Source: Rhizobium sp. Leaf453 (lineage in GTDB: Bacteria; Pseudomonadota; Alphaproteobacteria; Rhizobiales; Rhizobiaceae). From it: DNA of 64,000 nucleotides. Where the stretch lies: assembly GCF_001425605.1 (NCBI RefSeq), contig NZ_LMRG01000009.1, positions 54,676 through 118,675 of the forward strand, read 5' to 3'. Position numbers and translations under genes: made by a program. The notes beneath the pieces were generated by a model that was not told where the DNA came from, ran no database searches, and was given only the letters and a program-made list of their open reading frames with translations. Positions 27,713-36,630 of the stretch are shown here, piece by piece; positions within the stretch are counted from its first letter, which is position 1; each line of letters opens with the position of its first letter.

Positions 27713-27726
27713 GCGAGACGCATAAA

Positions 27727-27753
27727 GACCTTCCGGCGACAAGCCGGAAGGTC
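27727..27753 (+). other. Intra-operon stem-loop after RbsB-like gene
   Basis: A perfect 11-bp stem GACCTTCCGGC/GCCGGAAGGTC with loop GACAA. No T-run follows (CCCGCG), so it is better read as a 3'-end protector for the binding-protein message than as a terminator. Confidence 0.75.
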
Positions 27754-27794
27754 CCCGCGATCCCTTGAACAGAGTAACGACAGTGACCTACGCC

Positions 27795-28802
27795 ATGACC
27801 GACACAGCCGTGCCGAAATCGCGCACGAAAAAACAATCGCTGCTGAAGCAGATCATGACCATGCCGGCCGGCGCCATTCTCCTCGTCTTCGTGACGTTGC
27901 AGATCGTCTGCATCGCCGGTGCGCTGATCTATCCCGACAGCTTCCGCTATCTTTCGCCGCAGAATCTGACGATCCTGATGAAGGCCATACCGGTTCTCGG
28001 TTGCCTGGCGCTCGGCGCCGGCGTGCTGATGATCGCCGGCGAGTTCGACCTGTCGATCGGCTCCGTCTACACACTGACGGCCGTGCTGATGGCGAGCCTC
28101 GTCGACAGCGGCATGAGCGCTTTCATTGCCGCGCCGCTCGGCATCCTGCTGGGCGTGATGATCGGCTTTCTCAACGGCGCGATCACCCTGCGATTCGGCC
28201 TCCCATCCTTCATTGTGACGCTCGGCGGTCTCCTGTTCTGGCGCGGCGCCGTGCTGCTCTATAATGGCGCTGTGCAGGTGCGTTTCGATCCGGAGCCTGC
28301 CTTTTCCAGCCTGTTCGCCGGCACGCTTTTCGGCATCAACGCCGCCTTCATCTGGGTTGTCCTGTTCGTCATCGCCTTCTATCTGCTGATGCACCGCCAC
28401 AAGTTCGGCAACCATGTCTTCGCCACCGGCGGCAACCCCGCGGCGGCAACGGCGATCGGCATCAACACCGACCGCGTCAAGATGATCGCTTTTGCCATCG
28501 CCGGCGGCATGGCGGCTGTCGCCGGCATCATCGCCACGGCCCGCGTCGGCAGCGTCCAGCCGGGACAGGGCGCGGGTCTGGAACTGCAGGCGATCGCTGC
28601 CTGCGTCATCGGCGGGCTTTCTCTTCGGGGGGGGCGCGGCTCGATCATCGGCATCTTCCTCGGCGTCATGCTGATCCACACCATCACCGACGTTCTCCTG
28701 CTTCTCCGGGCACCCGGCTTCTACCTCGACATGTTCATCGCAACCCTGATCGTCGTCGCAGCCGCCTTTAATCATCTCATCGAACGCCGGGGGGCTGCGT
28801 GA
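27795..28802 (+). CDS. RbsC-like sugar ABC permease
   Basis: About 335 residues and ten hydrophobic helices of the BPD_transp_2 family. Signatures: GAGVLMIAGEFDLSIGSVY, TLGGLLFWRGAVLL and GLSLRGGRGSIIG. The start is uncertain: ATG 27795 is chosen, GTG 27783 has a weak AGAG ahead of it, and neither has a strong ribosome site. Its stop overlaps the ATG of the ATPase (TGATG), so the two are coupled. Confidence 0.9.
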   Translation: MTDTAVPKSRTKKQSLLKQIMTMPAGAILLVFVTLQIVCIAGALIYPDSFRYLSPQNLTILMKAIPVLGCLALGAGVLMIAGEFDLSIGSVYTLTAVLMASLVDSGMSAFIAAPLGILLGVMIGFLNGAITLRFGLPSFIVTLGGLLFWRGAVLLYNGAVQVRFDPEPAFSSLFAGTLFGINAAFIWVVLFVIAFYLLMHRHKFGNHVFATGGNPAAATAIGINTDRVKMIAFAIAGGMAAVAGIIATARVGSVQPGQGAGLELQAIAACVIGGLSLRGGRGSIIGIFLGVMLIHTITDVLLLLRAPGFYLDMFIATLIVVAAAFNHLIERRGAA

Positions 28803-29539
28803 TGTCCGCGTCCAATCTTCTCGAACTGCACAATATCTCGAAAAGCTTCGGCGCATTGACGGCCCTTCGGGACCTTTCCTTTCACGTCGGCCCAAGCGAA
28901 GTCGTCGGTCTTCTCGGTGACAACGGTGCCGGCAAATCGACCACGGTCAATCTGATCTCCGGCATCCACAAGCCGACCTCCGGCCATCTGAGCGTCGATG
29001 GGCAGAAGACGCTGTTCACCTGCCGGTCCGATTCCGCGGAGGCTGGTATCGAGACGATCTATCAGAACACCGCCCTGGTGGATTCGCTGTCGATCACCCG
29101 CAATATCTTCATGGGCCGCGAGCGCACCAATGCCTTCGGCTTCCTGAAGCAGGCGGAAATGCGCGATATCGCCATGGAGGTGCTGAAGAAGGCTGTCCAC
29201 ATTTCCGGTATCGACTCCCCCGACAAGCTGGTGGGTGATCTTTCCGGCGGGCAGAAGCAGGCGGTCGCCATTGCCCGCGCTGTTTTCTTCAAGCGGCGGG
29301 TCCTGCTGCTCGACGAGCCAACATCCGCTCTCTCCGTCCGCGAAACCGAGGCTTTGCTGTCGCAAGTGCTGAAGCTGAAGGCGGAGGGCGTCTCGAGCGT
29401 GCTCGTCACGCATAATCTCTATCACGCCTACCAGGTGTGCGACCGGTTCGTGATCATGAGCCATGGAACCAAGGTTTTCGACGTGAAGAAGGCCGATACG
29501 ACGATCAGTCAGCTGACTGAATATGTCGTTCTCACCTGA
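28802..29539 (+). CDS. Single-domain sugar ABC ATPase (FrcA-like)
   Basis: 245 residues with one nucleotide-binding domain: Walker A GDNGAGKST, signature LSGGQKQAVAIARAV, Walker B LLLDEPTSALS and switch VTHN. RbsA-type ATPases usually have two fused domains; the single-domain form is known from FrcA, the rhizobial fructose importer. The start is the ATG at 28802, overlapping the permease stop. Confidence 0.92.
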   Translation: MSASNLLELHNISKSFGALTALRDLSFHVGPSEVVGLLGDNGAGKSTTVNLISGIHKPTSGHLSVDGQKTLFTCRSDSAEAGIETIYQNTALVDSLSITRNIFMGRERTNAFGFLKQAEMRDIAMEVLKKAVHISGIDSPDKLVGDLSGGQKQAVAIARAVFFKRRVLLLDEPTSALSVRETEALLSQVLKLKAEGVSSVLVTHNLYHAYQVCDRFVIMSHGTKVFDVKKADTTISQLTEYVVLT

Positions 29540-29569
29540 CAATCCCATCCAACGCCAAGAGGCAAATCC

Positions 29570-30412
29570 GTGACAATTTCCGTAAATGTGCGCCAGGTCA
29601 TCGGACCTGAAGACGCTGCCAAGCGTGATACGCAAGGCCTGCGCGACGGGTTCCTCATCGAGGGACTTTTCTCCAGGGGGCGCGTCAACCTCACTTACAG
29701 CCATCTCGACCGGATGATCGTCGGTGGCGTCGTCCCGATGGGCGAGGACCTGACGATCGGCCAAGTCAAGGAAACCGGCACCGACCGGTTTCTCGAACGG
29801 CGCGAGGCCGCAATCCTCAATATCGGCGGCAGCGGCAAGGTTCTTGTCGGTGAGACCGAATATGCCCTCGGTTTCCAGGAGGCGCTCTATGTCGGCATGG
29901 GGGAGGGGGATCTGACGTTCCGGAGCGACGATCCAGGCAAGCCTGCAGAGTTCTATCTGCTCAGCGCACCTGCCCATCGCACATGCCCGACCGTGCTGAT
30001 CACGCTCGACATGGCAAAGAAGGTGCGCACCGGCTCTGCTCAGGAAGCCAATGCCCGCACGATCAACCAGTATGTCCATCCGGATGTCTGCGAAAGCTGC
30101 CAGTTGCTGGTGGGGCTCACCATGTTCGAGCCGGGCTCCGTCTGGAATACCATGCCGGCGCATGTCCACGACCGGCGCATGGAAGTCTATCTCTATTTCG
30201 GCATGGAAGAATCGACGCGAATCTTCCATTTCATGGGGGAGCCGCATGAGACCCGGCATCTCGTCCTGAAAAGTCATGATGCGGTGCTGTCGCCGGGGTG
30301 GTCCATCCACTCCGGTGCCGGCACCGGTCGGTACTCCTTCATCTGGGCGATGGCGGGCGACAACATGAGCTTCACCGACATGGACAAGGTGCCGATGGAC
30401 AGTCTGCGATAA
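29570..30412 (+). CDS. kduI: 5-dehydro-4-deoxy-D-glucuronate isomerase
   Basis: 280 residues, full length for KduI, with GTG start at 29570 behind AGAGG. The zinc site is visible as HVHDRRMEVYLYF (His-x-His-x5-Glu) near residues 200-207, with a later His in SPGWSIHSGAGTG. It converts 5-keto-4-deoxyuronate, formed from unsaturated uronates, to 2,5-diketo-3-deoxygluconate. It is the last gene of the aldehyde dehydrogenase/importer operon, which points to uptake of pectin- or glycan-derived uronate fragments. Confidence 0.95.
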   Translation: MTISVNVRQVIGPEDAAKRDTQGLRDGFLIEGLFSRGRVNLTYSHLDRMIVGGVVPMGEDLTIGQVKETGTDRFLERREAAILNIGGSGKVLVGETEYALGFQEALYVGMGEGDLTFRSDDPGKPAEFYLLSAPAHRTCPTVLITLDMAKKVRTGSAQEANARTINQYVHPDVCESCQLLVGLTMFEPGSVWNTMPAHVHDRRMEVYLYFGMEESTRIFHFMGEPHETRHLVLKSHDAVLSPGWSIHSGAGTGRYSFIWAMAGDNMSFTDMDKVPMDSLR

Positions 30413-30455
30413 GCCTGTTCAATCGTTCCGGCCTGCGCCATCTTCAGGACTAGGC

Positions 30456-31268
30456 TCAGGCCTCCGGCTTTTCGGCGATGATGGCGTAGCGGTGCTGGAG
30501 CCCGCGCGCCAGGCCTTTCAGCAGGCTGAAATTGCGGGCCTGCGTCTTGTGTATCTGGCGCAGGTTCTCATCGACGCTGACAGGCGAAAACCCCGTTTCA
30601 CGCAAGAGTTTTGCGACACTGTCGGCGCGGGCGCCGTCGGAGAAATGCACGCGCGAGAGAATCCTCTGATGCGTGGTCATCATGTCGGCCGGTGGATGCG
30701 GCGGCTCTTTATTCGCGCCATATTGCTCGAGCCGCGTTGCCAGCCATTTGACGATGCGCTCGGCGAGACCAGCATTGACGAAATCGCCGTCGATCACCAG
30801 CAGTTTCCCGCCGGGTTTCAACACGCGCCACCATTCGCGAAAGCAGGCCTGCGGATCGACCAACGTCCACACCAGGTGCCGGGTGACGATCACATCATAG
30901 CTGTCATCGGGTTCGTAGGTGTTTTCCGCGTCGCCAAGCTGGAAGCGGATGGAGCGTTTGCGCGTCGCCGCCTTGGCTCGCGCCTTCTCCAGCATCGCCT
31001 CCGACCAGTCGATACCGGTGACCTTGTAGCCGAGATCATCCATCAGATGCGAGATCACGCCGGTACCGCTTGCAAGATCCAGCGCCTTGCGGCCGTATCC
31101 GTCGCCCAGATGCCGCCCGATCAGCGCGTGCCAGGCCGCTCGCTCTTCTTCGGAAAAGATTTCATGACCGGGCGACAGATCGAATGTCGCGGCGCGGGTC
31201 GACCAATAGGCCTTGATTTCATCCCGCAAGGTAAAGTTGGCGCTCTCGGCCCTATGGTTGCTCTGCAT
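30456..31268 (-). CDS. Class I SAM-dependent methyltransferase
   Basis: 270 residues. Motif I is LDLASGTGVISHLMDDLGY near residue 65, followed by TGIDWSEAMLEKARAKA and a catalytic-region VTRHLVWTLVDPQACFREWW. The small-molecule (UbiE-like) branch is likely. It is divergent from an iron-chelate importer, and a TGA-N9-TCA iron box lies between them, so it may modify a metal chelator or be part of an iron-limitation response. The substrate is unknown. Confidence 0.85.
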   Translation of the reverse strand: MQSNHRAESANFTLRDEIKAYWSTRAATFDLSPGHEIFSEEERAAWHALIGRHLGDGYGRKALDLASGTGVISHLMDDLGYKVTGIDWSEAMLEKARAKAATRKRSIRFQLGDAENTYEPDDSYDVIVTRHLVWTLVDPQACFREWWRVLKPGGKLLVIDGDFVNAGLAERIVKWLATRLEQYGANKEPPHPPADMMTTHQRILSRVHFSDGARADSVAKLLRETGFSPVSVDENLRQIHKTQARNFSLLKGLARGLQHRYAIIAEKPEA

Positions 31269-31314
31269 CTGTCATTCCCCGGCTCAGCTTTGAATGCTTC
31301 TAAAAGATAAAACT

Positions 31315-31329
31315 TGACTATGAAAGTCA
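31315..31329. promoter_or_regulatory. RirA-type iron-responsive box (TGA-N9-TCA)
   Basis: TGACTATGAAAGTCA has 5-bp inverted arms (TGACT/AGTCA) and fits the IRO motif TGA-N9-TCA bound by RirA in rhizobia. It lies 47 bases upstream of the methyltransferase start and 44 bases upstream of the iron-binding-protein start, so it can repress both when iron is plentiful. RirA binding is inference from the motif. Confidence 0.75.
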
Positions 31330-31372
31330 TCAAATAATAAGTGCGGCCCAGTTTCCACCGGAGATAAATCTC

Positions 31373-32503
31373 ATGCGCTTTTCTGGCAAGCTGGCGATCG
31401 CAGCCCTTGGCCTTCTGGTTTCAACCGTTCTGCCCGCGATGGCCGATCCTGTCGTCATCAAGGATGTGACCGGTCGCGATGTCGAGATCAACGTGCCCGT
31501 CAAGAACGTGATTCTCGGCGAAGGCCGCCAGATCTATTTCCTTGCTGCGCTCGACAAGGAAAACCCGTTCGAGCATGTCGTCGGCTGGCGCGATGACCTG
31601 CCGAAGGCCGATCCGGAAAGCTACGAGGCCTATCTCGCCAAATATCCGGATATCGCCAAGCTGCCGACCTTCGGCGGCATGAAGGACGGTACTTTCAACA
31701 TCGAGCAGGCTGTCGCGCTGAAGCCCGACGTCATCCTGATGAATGTTGACGCCAAGACCGCAACGGAAGAGGCCGGCTACATCGAGAAACTCGGCAAGGT
31801 CGGCATTCCGCTCGTCTATGTCGACTTCCGCGAAAAGCCGATGGAAAACACAGAGCCGAGCATGCGCATCATGGGTACGCTGATGGGCAAGGAAAAGGTT
31901 GCCGAGGACTTCATCACCTTCCGCGCCGATGCCATTAAGCGCGTCACCGATGTCCTGGCCAAGAGCGATGCCAAGAAGCCTCTGGTCTTCGTCGAGCGCG
32001 CCGGTGGTTATTCGGAGGATTGCTGCATGTCCTTCGGAAACGAGAATTTCGGCAAGATGGTCGAACTCGCCGGTGGCGTGAATATGGCGAAGGACATCAT
32101 TCCCGGCACGTTCGGAACAGTGAATCCCGAGCAAATCATCGCCTCTAACCCCGATCAGATCATCATCACCGGCGGCAAGTGGGAAGCTTACGTTCCCGGC
32201 GGTAACTGGGTCGGCGTCGGTTATGGCGCGGATCTGACGGAAGCGCGCCGCAAGCTGGAAAACCTGACCAAGCGCCCGGCGTTCACCGGCGTCGAGGCAG
32301 TCAAGCAGGGGAACGTTCACGCCATCTGGCACCAGTTCTACAACAACCCCTACCAGTTCGTGGCCATCCAGGAGATCGCCAAGTGGCTGCATCCGGAGCT
32401 TTTCCCGGATCTCGACCCGGAAGCGACGTTCAAGGAACTGCATGCGAAGTTCCTGCCGCTGGACTACAAGCCCGGCTATTTCGTCTCGCTGAAAGACAAG
32501 TGA
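31373..32503 (+). CDS. Iron(III)-chelate ABC transporter substrate-binding protein
   Basis: 376 residues with a signal peptide to about residue 24 (LLVSTVLPAMA). The mature start VVIKDVTGRDVEINVPVKNV and the bi-lobed fold joined by a long helix (SNPDQIIITGGKWEAYVPGG region) mark the FecB/BtuF cluster, used for siderophores, haem or cobalamin. A CC pair and several Met/Glu residues could help chelate binding. It heads a three-gene importer behind an iron box. Confidence 0.9.
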   Translation: MRFSGKLAIAALGLLVSTVLPAMADPVVIKDVTGRDVEINVPVKNVILGEGRQIYFLAALDKENPFEHVVGWRDDLPKADPESYEAYLAKYPDIAKLPTFGGMKDGTFNIEQAVALKPDVILMNVDAKTATEEAGYIEKLGKVGIPLVYVDFREKPMENTEPSMRIMGTLMGKEKVAEDFITFRADAIKRVTDVLAKSDAKKPLVFVERAGGYSEDCCMSFGNENFGKMVELAGGVNMAKDIIPGTFGTVNPEQIIASNPDQIIITGGKWEAYVPGGNWVGVGYGADLTEARRKLENLTKRPAFTGVEAVKQGNVHAIWHQFYNNPYQFVAIQEIAKWLHPELFPDLDPEATFKELHAKFLPLDYKPGYFVSLKDK

Positions 32504-32506
32504 GCC

Positions 32507-33571
32507 ATGGCTGTGGCTTCAACCGAAACCAGGGCATCGGGGCGCGATCAGTATCGCGCCCTTGCCTTTCGTCGCATCGTTATCCTGGTTGCGCTGACGG
32601 CGGCGCTTGCGCTCAGCATCGCCATCGACATGGCACTGGGGCCGGCGAATTACACGCTGTCTGAGGTGCTTTCGGCGCTTGCTGATCCCGCCGCCGCCGG
32701 CGACCAGTTGCGTGTGGTCATCTGGGATATCCGCATGCCGATCGCGTTGATGGCGGTGACGGTCGGCGCATCGCTTTCGGTCGCCGGTGCGCAGATGCAG
32801 ACGATCCTGTCCAATCCGCTCGCCAGCCCATTCACGCTCGGGATTTCGGCGGCCGCCAGCTTCGGCGCGGCACTGGGTCTCGTTGCGGGTGTCGCGATCT
32901 TCCCGGGCGCTGTCCAGTACATGGTGCCGATCAATGCCTTCATCATGGCGATGATGGCGGCCATGTTCATCCATTTTGCCTCGACTCTGCGTGGCGTCAC
33001 GGTCGAGACCATCGTGCTCCTCGGGATCGCGCTGGTTTTCACCTTCAACGCGGCGCTGTCGCTTCTGGAATATCTCGCCTCCGAACAAGCGCTGGCTGCC
33101 GTCGTTTTCTGGACGATGGGAAGCCTGACCAAGGCGACCTGGGACAAGGTCTACATCACCGCCGCGATCCTCGTGGTCACGTTGCCGATGTTCATGCGCA
33201 ACGCATGGGCGCTGACGGCGCTGCGTCTCGGTGACGACAAGGCGGCGAGCATGGGCGTCAACGTCCGGGGTCTGCGGCTGCGGACCATGCTGACTGTCAG
33301 CCTGCTGGCGGCCATCCCGGTTTCCTTCGTCGGGACCATCGGCTTCGTCGGTCTCGTCGGCCCCCATATCGCCCGCATGGTTGTCGGCGAAGACCAGCGC
33401 TTCTTCCTGCCCGGTGCCGTCATCTGCGGCGCGCTGCTGCTGTCGGCAACGTCCGTGGTCAGCAAGGTGCTCATCCCCGGCGCGATCCTGCCGATCGGGG
33501 TCATCACAGCGCTGGTCGGCGTTCCCTTCTTCTTCGTTCTGATTTTCTCCAACAGGAGGCGCGCATGGTAG
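32507..33571 (+). CDS. FecCD-family iron-chelate ABC permease
   Basis: 354 residues with about ten hydrophobic helices. FecCD signatures are the coupling region AGAQMQTILSNPLASPFTLGI, slightly altered copies of which recur in the family, and TIGFVGLVGPHIARMVVGED. It starts three bases after the binding-protein stop and overlaps the ATPase by seven bases. A homodimer would form the channel. Confidence 0.93.
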   Translation: MAVASTETRASGRDQYRALAFRRIVILVALTAALALSIAIDMALGPANYTLSEVLSALADPAAAGDQLRVVIWDIRMPIALMAVTVGASLSVAGAQMQTILSNPLASPFTLGISAAASFGAALGLVAGVAIFPGAVQYMVPINAFIMAMMAAMFIHFASTLRGVTVETIVLLGIALVFTFNAALSLLEYLASEQALAAVVFWTMGSLTKATWDKVYITAAILVVTLPMFMRNAWALTALRLGDDKAASMGVNVRGLRLRTMLTVSLLAAIPVSFVGTIGFVGLVGPHIARMVVGEDQRFFLPGAVICGALLLSATSVVSKVLIPGAILPIGVITALVGVPFFFVLIFSNRRRAW

Positions 33572-34317
33572 CGCTGGTGCTCAAGGATGTCGGTGCGTCC
33601 TACGGCCGAACGACGGTTCTTTCCAATGTCGGTATCGATGTGCTGCAACCGGGTACGGTGACGGCCGTCATTGGCCCGAATGCAGCCGGAAAATCGACGC
33701 TGTTCAAGCGGATCGCGGGTCTGATCTCCGGTCCGGGTCTGGTTCAGGTTTCCGATGCCACGCGGGGTGACCGGGCGATCTGTTACATGCCGCAGGACAC
33801 CGGCGCCAATGCGGTGCTGACAGTCTACGAATCCCTACTACTCTCCGCCAAGCAGGGCGGTGGCTGGCGGGTGCATGACGATGAATTGTTCGAGATCGAC
33901 GCGATCCTCAAAGCCTTGCGCATCGAGGACCTTGCCTTTCGCGGTCTCGAGGCCCTGTCGGGTGGCCAGAGGCAGCTTGTTTCCCTCGGCCAGGCGCTGG
34001 TACGAAAGCCGGAAGTCCTTTTGATGGACGAGCCGACGTCAGCGCTCGACCTGCATCGCCAGATCGACGTGCTCGAATTCGTGACGGATCTTGCCACGCG
34101 CACGGGCATGATCGTGCTGATCGCGCTTCACGATCTCAACCACGCGCTCCGTTACTGCGCCAACACGATTGTCATCGCGGATGGAACGATGGCGTCCAGC
34201 GGCGCAACTGGGAATGTCATAACGTCGGATATGCTGCGGGAAATCTATCGCATCGAAGCCCGCATTGAAGCCTGCTCGCGCGGCCGGCCGATGGTCATCG
34301 TGGATGGCGCGCTGTAG
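33565..34317 (+). CDS. FecE-like iron-chelate ABC ATPase
   Basis: 250 residues. Walker A GPNAAGKST, signature LSGGQRQLVSLGQAL, Walker B VLLMDEPTSALDLH and switch IALHDLNHALRYC are present. The GxNxAGKST form and the HDLNHA switch are typical of the FecE/FhuC class. It completes the iron importer; nothing co-directional follows for 277 bases. Confidence 0.93.
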   Translation: MVALVLKDVGASYGRTTVLSNVGIDVLQPGTVTAVIGPNAAGKSTLFKRIAGLISGPGLVQVSDATRGDRAICYMPQDTGANAVLTVYESLLLSAKQGGGWRVHDDELFEIDAILKALRIEDLAFRGLEALSGGQRQLVSLGQALVRKPEVLLMDEPTSALDLHRQIDVLEFVTDLATRTGMIVLIALHDLNHALRYCANTIVIADGTMASSGATGNVITSDMLREIYRIEARIEACSRGRPMVIVDGAL

Positions 34318-34470
34318 GCAGCGTGTCGCTGTGATGGAAGACCGGTTCGCGGAAACGCATGGAGGCTCACGGGCGTTCTCGTCTCGATAGGCTGGTTAGC
34401 CCGTTGTACCGAAGACAGTTTTTCTTTGCTCCGAATTGCAAAAGGAATGCCATTTCTTCCGAGTAAAGTT

Positions 34471-34489
34471 GTCTACTGATTTTATAGAC
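34471..34489. promoter_or_regulatory. Inverted repeat GTCTA-N9-TAGAC in a gene-free stretch
   Basis: Two 5-bp arms separated by nine bases within an AT-rich part of the 277-base gap before the DsbA-like gene, about 115 bases ahead of its start. It could be an operator for that gene. No regulator is evident, and nothing else is recognisable in this gap. Confidence 0.35.
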
Positions 34490-34594
34490 TAAGTTTTTCA
34501 GCTTGGTGGAACCATCGGTGGGCAATCTTTTCCGCATCTTGGCCAGAATTGTGGCGATCAGCTTTGTGGCTCCCGTTTCGGGCGGCGATCTTCT

Positions 34595-35191
34595 ATGACC
34601 AGGATTGTCGATTATTTCTTCTCGATCGGCTCGCCATGGTCCTATATCGGCTTCGATTCGTTCATCGCCCTGGCGGCAAAGGGTGGTATCGAAATAAAGC
34701 CATACCTGACGACCGTCGTTGAGGAGAATGGTGGCATCTTTTCGCGTAATCGCCCGGAAATTCGCCGGAGCTACTGGATGCGGGACCTGAAGCGTTGGTC
34801 TCGGCTGCGCGGGAAGGATCTGATCCTGGAAAACCGCCCGGAACTCAGTGATCCGGCACCGGCATCGCTGATCGTCATTGCTGCCTATCTCGATGGCCGG
34901 GACTGGATCGGCCTGACCCGCGCCCTGCAACATGCATTCTGGAGTGAGTTGAAGGATATCGGTCAACCGCATGTCCGGTCAGCGGTTGCCTCTGCAGCGG
35001 GATTTGACGGGGCAGCCCTGCTTCGCCGTCAGGCGGACGACGATGTGCGGCGCAAATGGATGGCGGATCGCCAGCATGCCGTCGAAAGCGGCGTGTTCGG
35101 CTTTCCGACCTTTCTATACGATGGTGAAATCTATTGGGGCCAGGACAATCTGCCGTTCCTGGAGCGCCATTTTCTGGGTGACAGGCCGTAG
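34595..35191 (+). CDS. DsbA-fold oxidoreductase of the 2-hydroxychromene-2-carboxylate isomerase type
   Basis: 198 residues, no signal peptide. The opening DYFFSIGSPWSYIGFDSF and late GVFGFPTFLYDGEIYWGQD are hallmarks of the kappa-GST/HCCA isomerase branch of the DsbA fold. The motif SPWS replaces CxxC, so it is not a disulfide oxidase but a likely glutathione-dependent isomerase or transferase. It stands alone between the iron importer and the denitrification island, ending at a strong two-way terminator. Confidence 0.85.
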   Translation: MTRIVDYFFSIGSPWSYIGFDSFIALAAKGGIEIKPYLTTVVEENGGIFSRNRPEIRRSYWMRDLKRWSRLRGKDLILENRPELSDPAPASLIVIAAYLDGRDWIGLTRALQHAFWSELKDIGQPHVRSAVASAAGFDGAALLRRQADDDVRRKWMADRQHAVESGVFGFPTFLYDGEIYWGQDNLPFLERHFLGDRP

Positions 35192-35255
35192 CGCCACCGC
35201 GAGATCGCCCGTGAAGTCGATGCGTATGCTGGCGTTTTCGGTTTCACTGATTGCA

Positions 35256-35296
35256 GAACTGGCGCGACGGAGGAAACTTCTCCGTCGTGCCAGTTC
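35256..35296. terminator. Bidirectional terminator-like hairpin between convergent genes
   Basis: A 17-bp stem with one G-U pair (left arm 35256-35272, right arm 35280-35296) and a seven-base loop GAAACTT. It lies between the convergent DsbA-like and pseudoazurin genes. T-runs are weak on both sides. Confidence 0.75.
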
Positions 35297-35370
35297 CGCC
35301 GCAGGCGAGGTGGCTTGCCGTACTCTCGCCTTACAACGCCGCGCCCCCTTCCGGGCACCGCAGATTCAGG

Positions 35371-35817
35371 TCAGACACCTGCGGCAGAAATCTCCGCGTC
35401 GAGTCTTTCACGGGCTTTCTTGGGCAGTTTTGCGTCTTTCACAGCTCCGAGATTGGCGGGTGCGTCTCCGACGACAACCAGCCCGATCATACCCATGCCG
35501 ACATGCGGCGCGCATTTGATGGCGTAGGCGCCGGGTACGTCGAATGTCACCTTGACGGCCTCGTTCATCTTGCCCTTGAAGGGCTCTGCGCCATCGGGGA
35601 TCAATCCTTTAATCGTTTCGGCATTGTGGGATTTGTCGGTCGGAATGAACGTCACGGTATCGCCCTTGGCGATCTTGATCGAACCCGGTTCGAACACCAT
35701 CGTGCCATCCGCGCCCTTGTTGAGCATGTGCACTTCGAAATCCGCAGCCGCTGCCAGGGAACCGGCGGTCATGCTGAGGATTGCAGCGCTAACAAGGGTC
35801 TTAAGGATCTTACTCAT
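35371..35817 (-). CDS. paz: Pseudoazurin (blue copper electron carrier)
   Basis: 148 residues with a signal peptide to about residue 24 ([11 protein letters not shown]). Type 1 copper ligands are visible as His in [11 protein letters not shown] and Cys-His-Met in [17 protein letters not shown]. It carries electrons in the periplasm to copper nitrite reductase (and other acceptors). It lies 15 bases downstream of nnrR on the same strand and has its own NnrR/FNR-type box inside the end of nnrR (35886-35903). Confidence 0.96.
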   Translation of the reverse strand: MSKILKTLVSAAILSMTAGSLAAAADFEVHMLNKGADGTMVFEPGSIKIAKGDTVTFIPTDKSHNAETIKGLIPDGAEPFKGKMNEAVKVTFDVPGAYAIKCAPHVGMGMIGLVVVGDAPANLGAVKDAKLPKKARERLDAEISAAGV

Positions 35818-35832
35818 TTTCTTGCTCCAACA

Positions 35833-36630
35833 TCAGAAGCGCTCTGGCTTCGTTGGCAGCAGAATATGCCCTTTCGCCCCGATCTCTTTGACAAGGCGCA
35901 AAGATGAAGCGCTTTCAGCAGAAAATCGGCCTTCTCTCTCCTTCCCATGCGCCGCGAGCAGCGCCAAACCATGCGGGTCGCTCACGAGAAGCTTTTGCCG
36001 CCCACCTTCAACCAGACCTTTTGCTTCCCAGGCGCTGAGAATGCGCGACACGGTATGAAGCGTCGTGCCGGTCATTTCGGCGATATCCTGGCGTGAGATC
36101 GGAAAATCGATCCTGATTCCGGTGCCTTCCTTCTTGCCCGCTTGATCCGCCAGCCGTAGCACCGCGTGCGCCACACGGCGTTCGACTTCCTGAGTGGACA
36201 TTTCGCGAATGCGGGCATGAGCCTCTTCAAGCCTCTGTCCGATCGTCTGCATCGCCGTGACCGCGAGCCGAGGATTGGTGTCGATGAACTGAGGCCAGAG
36301 TTCCGTCGGCCAGCTTAACGCAACGCTTTCGGCAACCGCGAGGGCTGTTCCCGGATAGTCTGAGCGTTGCAATGCCTTGGCGAAGCCGAACAGGTCGCCT
36401 GGATGTACGACCCGAACGATAATCTGTTGCCCGTCTTCCGTAACTTGGGTCACTTTCAACCGGCCGTGTAACAGCAGGAAGAATTGGGACGCCGGCGCAC
36501 CCTGCTCGAAGACGGTATCGCCTGCTGGAACCCTCCGTGACGTCGAATGGGACAGCAGGTTTTCAAGATCCGTCGCGCTCATCTTCTCGAAGAGCGGCAG
36601 GGATCGCACAACACTTATGTCAACCTTCAT
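35833..36630 (-). CDS. nnrR: Crp/Fnr-family regulator of the NnrR/DNR type
   Basis: 265 residues: cyclic-nucleotide-like sensor domain (VFEQGAPASQFFLLLHGRLK), dimer helix, and C-terminal helix-turn-helix ISRQDIAEMTGTTLHTVSRI. The N terminus lacks the cysteine cluster of oxygen-sensing FNR, which fits the NO-sensing NnrR/DNR branch. In related bacteria NnrR activates nir and nor genes in response to NO. Its position amid nor, nir and paz genes with matching boxes supports this role. A 265-residue length is somewhat long; the extra is a C-terminal tail after LLVSD. Confidence 0.85.
   Translation of the reverse strand: MKVDISVVRSLPLFEKMSATDLENLLSHSTSRRVPAGDTVFEQGAPASQFFLLLHGRLKVTQVTEDGQQIIVRVVHPGDLFGFAKALQRSDYPGTALAVAESVALSWPTELWPQFIDTNPRLAVTAMQTIGQRLEEAHARIREMSTQEVERRVAHAVLRLADQAGKKEGTGIRIDFPISRQDIAEMTGTTLHTVSRILSAWEAKGLVEGGRQKLLVSDPHGLALLAAHGKEREGRFSAESASSLRLVKEIGAKGHILLPTKPERF
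35886..35903. promoter_or_regulatory. NnrR/FNR-type box for pseudoazurin
   Basis: CTTTG-N8-CAAAG, a perfect inverted repeat centred about 77 bases before the pseudoazurin start, inside the 3' end of nnrR. It shares the TTTG-N8-CAAA core with five other sites in the window. Confidence 0.75.

Noticed and set aside
34471..34489. Second iron or FNR box before the DsbA-like gene
   Set aside because: GTCTA-N9-TAGAC fits neither TGA-N9-TCA nor TTTG-N8-CAAA; kept only as an unassigned inverted repeat.
34595..35191. Thiol-disulfide oxidase of the DsbA type
   Set aside because: The CxxC site is replaced by SPWS and there is no signal peptide; it belongs to the isomerase/kappa branch.
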